A stretch of DNA of 5,468 bases, taken from Spirochaetaceae bacterium. GTDB taxonomy: Bacteria > Spirochaetota > Spirochaetia > DSM-27196 > SKKC01. A program made the translations under genes and the position numbers. The notes beneath the pieces were generated by a model that searched no databases, was not told the DNA's origin, and saw only the letters and a list, made by a program, of their open reading frames with translations. Shown one piece after another: positions 1-5,468 of this stretch. The DNA lies in the NCBI GenBank assembly GCA_003554375.1, contig PWGF01000355.1:1-5468 (forward strand), in the 5' to 3' direction. Position 1 is the stretch's first letter; each line of letters opens with the position of its first letter.

Positions 1-909
1 GCCGCCGATGCTGCTGCTCCTGCGTTCGATCCGTCCGGCCCTTCCGTAGGCGCCCGCGAGGAGAGTGGTGAACCCAAGAGCGATACAAGCGGCGAAGACA
101 CCGGCGCGGAGCAACAGGAAACGGCGGCAACTACTCTGGCCATCCTGGGACAGCCGAATACGGGTAAGAGCACGCTCCTGAATCGCCTTCTCAAGGAAGA
201 GCGCGCCATCGTATCGGAGTCCGCGGGGACCACTCGCGATGTGCTGAGCGGCGAATTCGAAGCGCGGGGGCGTACGTTCCGCGTGCTCGACACGGCAGGC
301 CTCAGGCGCAAGAGCCGCGTTCGCGAGGATGTCGAATACTACTCCGCGAATCGCGCGGCGCGTGCGGTGGAAGAGGCGGATGTGGTCTTGCTTATTATCG
401 ATGCGCGGCAAGGAATCGTAGAGCAAGACAAGAAGATCGCGCAGATTGCGGTTCGCCGCGGTCGCGGCGTTATCCTCGTCCTGAACAAATGGGATCTCTT
501 GGAGCATATTCCGAATCGGTTGCAGGCGATGCAGGACCGAACTGCATTTCTGTTCCCGGTCCTGAGCTTTGCGCCGCTGGTTGCCATTTCCGCGCAGACC
601 GGCGAAGGGGTAGGCAAGCTTCTCAAAACGGCTGCGGCCGTCCGCGATCAGCTCTACCGGCGGGTCGAGACCGGTCTGCTCAATCGAAAACTCGCCGAAT
701 GGGTCGAGGATACTCCGCCACCCTTAGTTGGACGGCGGCCGTTGAAGCTGCGCTATATGACGCAAGTGGGCGTGTTGCCGACGCGGTTCGTCGTTTTTGC
801 CAATCGATCCCGCGGAATACCGGACAGCTACCTGAGCTATCTCAAGAACCGAATCCGAGAGGACCTGCGCGTTCCCAACATACCGATTCGCCTGGAGGTT
901 CGCGGGTAG
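1..909 (+). CDS. der: Ribosome-assembly GTPase Der (EngA), C-terminal 302 residues; 5' end outside window
   Basis: Der is a tandem-GTPase protein that binds the 50S subunit and is needed for late ribosome assembly; it acts in the cytoplasm. The frame is open from base 1, so the gene starts before the window and the first GTPase domain is missing here. Visible residues 1-45 form an Ala-rich acidic linker (10 Asp/Glu against 2 Arg/Lys). The second G domain follows with every motif intact: P-loop GQPNTGKST at 50-58, G2 GTTRD at 76-80, G3 DTAG at 97-100, G4 NKWD at 162-165 and G5 ISA near 196-198. Residues from about 240 to 302 match the Der KH-like domain, with the characteristic YMTQVGVLPTRFVVFAN and YLKNRIRE stretches and the PIRLEVRG end. 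A GTG at 241 could be mistaken for a start, but it lies inside the G domain, after the P-loop. The pairing of G domain and KH end makes Der far likelier than Era or another Ras-like GTPase. Confidence 0.96.
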   Translation, partial: AADAAAPAFDPSGPSVGAREESGEPKSDTSGEDTGAEQQETAATTLAILGQPNTGKSTLLNRLLKEERAIVSESAGTTRDVLSGEFEARGRTFRVLDTAGLRRKSRVREDVEYYSANRAARAVEEADVVLLIIDARQGIVEQDKKIAQIAVRRGRGVILVLNKWDLLEHIPNRLQAMQDRTAFLFPVLSFAPLVAISAQTGEGVGKLLKTAAAVRDQLYRRVETGLLNRKLAEWVEDTPPPLVGRRPLKLRYMTQVGVLPTRFVVFANRSRGIPDSYLSYLKNRIREDLRVPNIPIRLEVRG

Positions 910-940
910 GGGCATGGAGAACTGGTCGCTGCTTCGACCC

Positions 941-945
941 GAGGT
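941..945 (+). promoter_or_regulatory. Ribosome binding site of the MerR-family gene
   Basis: GAGGT ends six bases before the ATG at 952, which is good Shine-Dalgarno spacing and fixes that start. The DNA-binding domain begins directly after this ATG (residue 4 onward), which agrees. The whole gap after der is only 42 bases and holds no convincing -35/-10 pair, so readthrough transcription from der is likely. Confidence 0.7.
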
Positions 946-951
946 AGTGGT

Positions 952-2085
952 ATGAGCGGGTACACGATTGGGGAGGTATGCACTCTCCTGGAGCTCAAGC
1001 CGCACGTGGTGCGCTACTGGGAGAATGAGTTGCCGCTTCTGCAGCCCACAAAGGACCGGGGAGGGCGCCGTCGCTACCGGGATCGCGACGTCGAGCTACT
1101 CTGGCGCATGAAGCATCTAATCGAACGGCGCGGTTATACCATCGCGGGAGCCGGCCGGCGACTCGTGGAGGAGAGCGCAGCTCCTCGTACGGAGCTCCTC
1201 CATGCGGCGCATCGAGTACGGGGGCAGCTTTTGAAGCTGCGCCGCGAGGCCACCGAGCTACGCGCCCGGTTGGATAAGGCGGTAGGCTTCCCCGACGTTC
1301 TCGCTTCACGGCCGGATGCGGAAGAGCTCGCCGAGGCATGGCGAGGGCTCTCCCCCGCCGGAAGATCGAAGCTGGTGCCGGAGTTGGCGGCGTACCCGGG
1401 CTGGTGGTGTACCCCCCTCGCCGCCCTTCACCGGAAACGCGCATCCGAGGAACCGCTCGCTTCGGTTCCGGTAAGCAACGTGCCGGCTGGAGCCGCGTCT
1501 ACCGGAGCTCGGGTACTCGAAGTGTATTTCGACTTGCAGCCCCGCGTCTTCCGGAGACTGGTGAAGGAAGGCCGCCGGGCACTCTTCCTGTGTGACCGCA
1601 GGACGTATGCGCAGGTCGAGGAGGAGACGGACTGCGTTCGCCTAGCGTGGTCGCCGCCACAGCCGGGATTCGATCGATCCGGGCGTCTCCATATTGCCGA
1701 GACCGGAAGGATCTTCGGTCGCCGGAGCCCGTTCTCCGATGCGTTTCTGCGACTGATGTGCCCGGATCTCTTACCGCTTGTGCTTCGCGCCGACGTGGTT
1801 GCGCTCTCTCGTGGCGCGCCCGTCGATCCGACTCTTGTTCGGGCTCATCGGTACGTTGGCGCGAGCGCATCGTGTCGCGGCGTGCCGGAAGAGGATGGAC
1901 GCTTCGGCTTGCGTGGTCCGGTCTACGTGGATCCGGCCTTTCTGCGTCGGTGTTCGGCCGGCGGTGTGCTTCCCAAAACCACAGCCGGCGAAGCGTACGT
2001 TATCGATGCCGTCAGACCCACAGTACTGCGGATGGCTGCAAACCCTCGCCTCTTCGTCACCGACGGGTCCTCGCCGGAAGCTTGA
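952..2085 (+). CDS. MerR-family DNA-binding protein with long C-terminal region of unknown function
   Basis: This is a 377-residue protein. Residues 3-72 are a MerR-type winged helix-turn-helix: the start YTIGEVC, the recognition region KPHVVRYWENE, the wing GGRRRYRDRDVE and the helix ending RRGYTIAGAGRRL. The last piece resembles the subgroup whose members read GYTIAGAR at this point, rather than the metal sensors, and no CueR/MerR-like metal-binding cysteine pattern follows. Residues about 81-110 (Leu/Arg/Glu-rich) look like the dimerising coiled coil. Ordinary MerR proteins end near 110-150 residues or carry a known effector domain; here some 265 further residues follow that I do not recognise. 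They include a Trp/Leu-rich patch near 130-160, a low-complexity break near 165-187, and an ordered-looking region from 188 to about 370 with five scattered Cys (214, 228, 270, 308, 334). By family it should bind promoter DNA as a dimer; its target and signal are unknown. Its stop overlaps the next start, so the two products are probably made together. Confidence 0.88.
   Translation: MSGYTIGEVCTLLELKPHVVRYWENELPLLQPTKDRGGRRRYRDRDVELLWRMKHLIERRGYTIAGAGRRLVEESAAPRTELLHAAHRVRGQLLKLRREATELRARLDKAVGFPDVLASRPDAEELAEAWRGLSPAGRSKLVPELAAYPGWWCTPLAALHRKRASEEPLASVPVSNVPAGAASTGARVLEVYFDLQPRVFRRLVKEGRRALFLCDRRTYAQVEEETDCVRLAWSPPQPGFDRSGRLHIAETGRIFGRRSPFSDAFLRLMCPDLLPLVLRADVVALSRGAPVDPTLVRAHRYVGASASCRGVPEEDGRFGLRGPVYVDPAFLRRCSAGGVLPKTTAGEAYVIDAVRPTVLRMAANPRLFVTDGSSPEA
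2076..2080 (+). promoter_or_regulatory. Ribosome binding site supporting the ATG at 2085
   Basis: GGAAG lies four bases before the ATG at 2085, inside the end of the MerR gene. It favours 2085 over the later in-frame ATG at 2106 and GTG at 2118, which have only weak purine runs before them. The TGATG junction (stop 2083-2085, start 2085-2087) is a classic translational-coupling arrangement. Confidence 0.5.
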
Positions 2086-3500
2086 TGGGCGCCGAAAACC
2101 GTCCGATGATTGCAGGTGTGAAAGCTTGCACGAAGATAGGGCTTCTTCTCACGGTCCTCGTCTTGTTCCTCTCTCCCGAGGTGCTGTCGCTGTCGGGGAG
2201 AATCGGCGTCTCGTACTCGTTTGTCGATAGCGCACCGGTACGGAGCGAGCTCGAGGAGCAGGTTCTGGGAACTCTCCGGGAGGCACGGCGGCGGGCAGGC
2301 GAAAAGTTTCCGGTCAGGCATGCGCGCGAGTCCGTAACCTATCGACTTGTAGAGGACGACGACCACGTCTACCAAGTGTTCCACGTGGGGCGGGCCGCGG
2401 GTGCTCCCGTACACCGTGCCGGGACCTCCGTCATCCGGAGGAGCGCGGAGAATGGCCGGCATGAGCTCATGATGGTGTTCCTCCGCACCGATCCGGGCAG
2501 CTTCATTCGCGTTCGACCGGCCGGCGCGCGTTCGGCCAGGCTTGACGTGGTCCTCATGGACCGGGAGATTCATCACGATCTGAGACTTCCACGCTCCTTC
2601 GAGGATCTCCTGCTGATGGACTTCTCGGACTTCCGGCGCCTTACCGCGGATGCGGTGCGCTGGGATCTCATCCATCCGGAGGTCTCGGGAGACGACTACC
2701 GGGCGGTCCGGGAGACGACATCAGCCTTGCGGGCGGAAGTTGACCGGTTCCCGGAGCGTGATGATTCGCCGGCGGCAGCTTCGGAGGCTGCAAACGGCGC
2801 CGGCGGCGAAGCCGCCTGGCACCCCGATTCGGGGCTTGCGGAGCCTGGAGAACTCGACCGGGCGCGCGTGGGAATCAGCGATCGCGGAGTGCTCGACGAC
2901 CTATTCCCCGCCGCCCGCGGGCTGACCTTTGCTGCATGGATTGCCGAGGGGCTTCTGGGGAGCCGAATCGGAGAGGAGAACCCGGTGGAGTTCCACGACG
3001 CTGACGGCGCTGTTGACGGTGACCATGCTGCGGCGAGGGCATCCGGCGACTCGGCGGCACGGACGGCGGTAACGCGTCTTGCAAGCGGCTTGCGCACCAT
3101 TGCCGACACGGTTGCGAGGAGCACCGTCGGAGGGCGGCGGGGTGGGGGTGGTTCGGTGGGGCCCGAGCGACTGCCGGGAGTGGAATACGTCGACGGAGCC
3201 GGCTTCTCGCTTCGTGATATCCGTTACGTTATGTACCGCCTTGCTCTCGCGGAGCCGGGCACGCTCTACTTCGGGGTGTTGAGCAGGTCGCTCGTTCCGG
3301 ATCGCTCCGCTCCGGAGCAGGTCCACGTGGTGGTGCTGCTCCCCCATTTTTCCGACGACGGAACGTTCGCGCTGACGGTCGCGGACGCACGCGGAACGGT
3401 AGGTGTGGTAAACCTCTACCGGCGCTATCCGGGGAGCTACATCCATCTTGTGCGCTTGCCGGCAACCGGAGCCTTTCAGCCGGTGAGCGCGTCGTATTGA
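2085..3500 (+). CDS. Exported protein of unknown function, 471 residues
   Basis: I do not recognise this family. The start is chosen from the one-base TGATG overlap and the GGAAG before it; ATG 2106 and GTG 2118 would also leave an intact signal sequence. Residues 18-37 form a long hydrophobic core (IGLLLTVLVLFLSPEVLSLS) after Lys12 and Lys17, so the product is probably secreted to the periplasm or envelope; no lipobox Cys is visible after the core. Residues about 40-225 look like an ordered mixed alpha/beta region, with strand-like stretches near 85-101, 126-146 and 152-158. Residues about 226-260 and 304-360 are Ala/Gly/Asp/Ser-rich linkers, the second ending in RRGGGG. The two ordered pieces that remain (about 260-303 and 365-471) include ARGLTFAAWIAEGLLG (278-292 region), PGTLYFGVL (391-399) and a strongly strand-like stretch VHVVVLLPHF...GTFALTVADA (413-435). 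This pattern loosely recalls an NlpC/P60 fold without its Cys, but that is speculative. The frame is open 146 codons upstream of the chosen start; that part is Arg/Ser/Cys-rich shadow of the MerR gene. Confidence 0.85.
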   Translation: MGAENRPMIAGVKACTKIGLLLTVLVLFLSPEVLSLSGRIGVSYSFVDSAPVRSELEEQVLGTLREARRRAGEKFPVRHARESVTYRLVEDDDHVYQVFHVGRAAGAPVHRAGTSVIRRSAENGRHELMMVFLRTDPGSFIRVRPAGARSARLDVVLMDREIHHDLRLPRSFEDLLLMDFSDFRRLTADAVRWDLIHPEVSGDDYRAVRETTSALRAEVDRFPERDDSPAAASEAANGAGGEAAWHPDSGLAEPGELDRARVGISDRGVLDDLFPAARGLTFAAWIAEGLLGSRIGEENPVEFHDADGAVDGDHAAARASGDSAARTAVTRLASGLRTIADTVARSTVGGRRGGGGSVGPERLPGVEYVDGAGFSLRDIRYVMYRLALAEPGTLYFGVLSRSLVPDRSAPEQVHVVVLLPHFSDDGTFALTVADARGTVGVVNLYRRYPGSYIHLVRLPATGAFQPVSASY

Positions 3501-3546
3501 GCAAATTCGCCCTTCGATTTGCTACCGAACTGCTCGCGACAGTTGG
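3500..3546 (+). other. Two tandem imperfect hairpins in the intergenic gap
   Basis: The first hairpin pairs AGCAAAT (3500-3506) and CG (3508-3509) with CG (3515-3516) and ATTTGCT (3517-3523). It has one unpaired T at 3507 and a five-base loop, and begins on the last base of the stop codon. One base later, the second pairs CC (3525-3526) and AACTG (3528-3532) with CAGTT (3540-3544) and GG (3545-3546), with one unpaired G at 3527 and a seven-base loop. Neither is followed by a run of T, so a standard intrinsic terminator is unlikely. They may stabilise or process the mRNA or weakly attenuate it. The stems are seen directly; the role is inferred. Confidence 0.45.
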
Positions 3547-3572
3547 AACAGACGTGGCGGATGGGGTATCAT
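3543..3572 (+). promoter_or_regulatory. Possible sigma-70-type promoter before the TPR gene
   Basis: TTGGAA (3543-3548, four of six matches to TTGACA) and TATCAT (3567-3572, five of six to TATAAT) are separated by 18 bases. The region is locally AT-richer than its surroundings. Transcription would begin near 3579-3580, so the ATG at 3582 would be almost leaderless and the preferred start at 3573 would be excluded. This conflict, and the modest -35 match, keep confidence low. The -35 overlaps the right arm of the second hairpin. Confidence 0.22.
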
Positions 3573-5468
3573 ATGTGTCGTATGAAGATTATCCCCCTCT
3601 TGCTCATGGTCTTCGCGGCGCTCGCGGTCGAGGCGCGAGAGAACGATCGCGATCTGTTTCGGCAGGCGGAGACACGGTTTCGGAATCAGGAGTATGAGCT
3701 GGCTCTGGATCGGTATGAGACTCTGGTGCGCAACCACCCGTACTCACGGCATGTTCCTGACGCTCAGTTCCGGATCGGGGTCACCCAATACCGGCTTGGG
3801 CGCCATGAGAATGCGCTGAGAACGCTGCGGCGCGTGGAAAGCCGGTTTCGGTCCACTCGTTTCCTTGCATACGTTCCCTTTTGGATGGGGCTGACGCAGT
3901 TTGAGCTGGAGCGGTTTGCGGAGGCCGCGGACTCGTTGGATCGATTTCTCGAATCGCCTCCGGAGGAGGATCTTCTCTCACGGGCCTACCTTTACCGCGC
4001 CCTTGCCGCCCAGGAGCTGGATCAGACTCCCCGGCCGTACTTGGAGGCGCTACTGGAGGGGGCCCAGACTCCGGAGTCGGAGCCGTATGCCCTTGCGTTG
4101 CTGCTGGTGGAGTATATTCGGCAGGATGATTTTGGGCGCGTCCTGGAGTGGTACGAGCAGATCGACCCCGAACAGGTGGACGAGCGATGGCGCGGGCGGG
4201 TTGTGCTGTACGCAGCGGAAGCATATCGTGCCGCCGATCGCCAAGACAGAGCAATCGAGTTGTACGAGCGCGTATCGGATGCTTCGGTTGACATCGCTAC
4301 TGTGGCGCTGCAACGGCGGTTTCAGACGGCGCAGGCGGACGGGGATGACGAGGAGCTCGACCGTATCGTACGCGAAGCGGAGGAGCGGCTTGCCGGCAGA
4401 CAGCGTGTTCTGGCGGATTTCTGGACCCGGGCGGGAATCGAGAGCTTTCGGCGCCAACGCTTCGACCGCGCCGGCTTGTACCTTCAGAGAGTTTGGGATT
4501 TGCGCGACAGTACGGAAGTGGAGCCGGCGGTAGCGCTCTATCTAGCGGAGCTGGATGAACGGCGCGACGAGCGTGGCCGGGCAATCGAGATCCTGGAGGA
4601 GCAGAAAGCCCGCGACACCGGCGAGCGGGCGCGGGTTGCCGCGCGTTTGGGCGCCCTCTACCTTGCCGAAGGGGAGTACGAGCGCGCAGAGGAGATGTTC
4701 CTTCTGGCGCTCGAAGAAGACCCGGTGGACGGGCTCGAGAGTCAAGTGCGGTATCAACTGGCGCTTGCGCGCCACCGCCGGAGCGACAGCGACGAGGCGC
4801 TTGCCACGATCGGGGCCATATTCTCCGAGGGGATGACCGGCGGGCTGAGCACCGAGCTCCTCCGACTGAGGGCGGCCGCGGAGCGAACGGTGGGACGCTA
4901 TTCGGACGCGGGAAGAACTCTTCGCGAGTATCTTTCGGCGCGGCCTTCCGACCTGGATGGCCGACTGGAGTACATGAAGGTGCTTTTTTTGGAGGGACGG
5001 CACGAGCGTGTCCTTGAGGCCGCGCAAGAGCTGACGGAGACGTACGAGCAGGAACAGGAACGGTACGAGGAGCGTCCGGAGCTTCTGCGCCGGCGGGACT
5101 ATTTGGTCGGGCTGTCGGCTACAGCTCTCGGAGAGTACGATCGTGCTGCCGAGGCGCTTTCGGGATTCTATGAGGAGCATCGGGAGGCCTCCGACGGTCA
5201 TGACGCCGAGTCCATCGAGCCCTATGCCCTGTTCTACCTCGGTTTCGCCCGGTATCGATTAGGAGAATACGGCACCGCAACGGATATTCTCCGGGATTTT
5301 GCTTCCGCATATGGGGACCACCGGCTAACCGGCCGCGCGCTCTACACTGCTGCTTGGGCAAGCTATAACGACAGGCGTTTCGCTGATTCGGAGGAGCTTC
5401 TGGTCCGCCTGCTGGACCATGACCTCGACGAGAGTGCGGAAGTTGAAACCAGGTATCTCCTGGGGAGA
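3573..5468 (+). CDS. Exported TPR-type helical-repeat protein; 3' end outside window
   Basis: The frame stays open to the last base, giving at least 632 residues. Three in-frame ATGs are close together (3561, 3573, 3582). I chose 3573 because the GGGG at 3563-3566 sits six bases before it; 3582 gives a textbook signal peptide and is a real alternative. The N-terminus is Arg/Lys-positive, followed by the hydrophobic core IIPLLLMVFAALAV and a likely signal peptidase I site after VEA (residue 21), so the mature protein should be periplasmic or envelope-associated. The rest is almost wholly helical, with repeated TPR-like units of about 34 residues showing the usual small/aromatic spacing. The clearest lie near residues 28-58 (AETRFRNQEYELALDRYE), 64-95, 102-127, 208-235, 281-308, 355-385, 511-535, 551-575 and 589-615. 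This recalls BamD/YbgF-like periplasmic TPR proteins, but it is much longer. TPRs bind partner proteins; no enzymatic motif is visible. Codon use resembles the neighbours, and nothing suggests recent transfer. Confidence 0.88.
   Translation, partial: MCRMKIIPLLLMVFAALAVEARENDRDLFRQAETRFRNQEYELALDRYETLVRNHPYSRHVPDAQFRIGVTQYRLGRHENALRTLRRVESRFRSTRFLAYVPFWMGLTQFELERFAEAADSLDRFLESPPEEDLLSRAYLYRALAAQELDQTPRPYLEALLEGAQTPESEPYALALLLVEYIRQDDFGRVLEWYEQIDPEQVDERWRGRVVLYAAEAYRAADRQDRAIELYERVSDASVDIATVALQRRFQTAQADGDDEELDRIVREAEERLAGRQRVLADFWTRAGIESFRRQRFDRAGLYLQRVWDLRDSTEVEPAVALYLAELDERRDERGRAIEILEEQKARDTGERARVAARLGALYLAEGEYERAEEMFLLALEEDPVDGLESQVRYQLALARHRRSDSDEALATIGAIFSEGMTGGLSTELLRLRAAAERTVGRYSDAGRTLREYLSARPSDLDGRLEYMKVLFLEGRHERVLEAAQELTETYEQEQERYEERPELLRRRDYLVGLSATALGEYDRAAEALSGFYEEHREASDGHDAESIEPYALFYLGFARYRLGEYGTATDILRDFASAYGDHRLTGRALYTAAWASYNDRRFADSEELLVRLLDHDLDESAEVETRYLLGR

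Noticed and set aside
1166..1202. Inverted repeats TGGAGGAG/CTCCTCCA and AGCTCC/GGAGCT inside the MerR gene
   Set aside because: They fall in well-formed coding sequence just after the DNA-binding domain and arise from repeated Glu/Leu codons. Nothing nearby suggests a regulatory site.
1647..2084. In-frame extension of the exported-protein gene 146 codons upstream, giving a 617-residue frame
   Set aside because: The extension overlaps the MerR gene, is Arg/Ser/Cys-rich as expected of a shifted GC-rich frame, and would bury the signal peptide in the middle of the protein.
1923..2675. Antisense open frame of 250 codons
   Set aside because: It lies opposite the MerR and exported-protein genes, has Pro/Arg/His-rich shadow composition, and shows no domain or ribosome binding site of note.
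2802..2816. Perfect hairpin GGCGGC-GAA-GCCGCC in the exported-protein gene
   Set aside because: It sits in the Ala/Gly linker, where GC-rich codons commonly produce such stems, and no T-tract follows.
4984..4990. Run of seven T in the TPR gene as a slippage or frameshift site
   Set aside because: The TPR frame continues normally on both sides, and the run encodes a plausible Leu-Phe-Leu in a helix. There is no sign of an alternative frame being used.
4542..5201. Antisense open frame of 219 codons opposite the TPR gene
   Set aside because: The sense frame shows clear repeat periodicity and a signal peptide. The antisense frame is explained by the GC-rich codon pattern.

Overview
The window is a GC-rich stretch of bacterial chromosome, read entirely on the + strand, with four genes in a row and almost no intergenic DNA. 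The organism cannot be named from sequence alone. Two of the four products carry N-terminal export signals, and the last is a long tetratricopeptide-type protein of the kind common in diderm bacteria. A high-GC spirochaete or a deltaproteobacterium-like lineage would fit, but this is only an impression.

Layout. (1) Positions 1-909 hold the 3' two-thirds of der (engA): an acidic, Ala-rich linker, the whole second GTPase domain and the C-terminal KH-like domain. The first GTPase domain lies before the window. (2) After 42 bases with a good ribosome binding site comes a 377-residue MerR-family protein (952-2085). It has a clear winged-helix DNA-binding head, a short coiled coil and an unusually large C-terminal region that I do not recognise. 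(3) Its stop codon overlaps the start of the next gene by one base (TGATG). That gene (2085-3500) encodes a 471-residue protein with a signal peptide, two more ordered regions and Ala/Gly/Asp-rich linkers. (4) Positions 3500-3546 hold two back-to-back imperfect hairpins without a T-tract. After them comes a possible weak promoter, and then an exported helical-repeat (TPR-type) protein (3573 to beyond the window end, at least 632 residues).

How they may work together. Der is a housekeeping ribosome-assembly GTPase and is probably just the upstream neighbour. The MerR-type protein and the secreted protein are very likely translationally coupled and made together. The TPR protein may be read from the same transcript, or from a promoter in the short gap. 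A shared role for the last three in the cell envelope is possible but not shown by the sequence.

I found no RNA genes, mobile elements, CRISPR arrays or attachment sites, and no convincing new multi-gene system. The points most worth a second look are the unknown C-terminal region of the MerR protein, a possible degenerate papain-like (NlpC/P60-type) fold in the exported protein, and the paired hairpins between genes 3 and 4.
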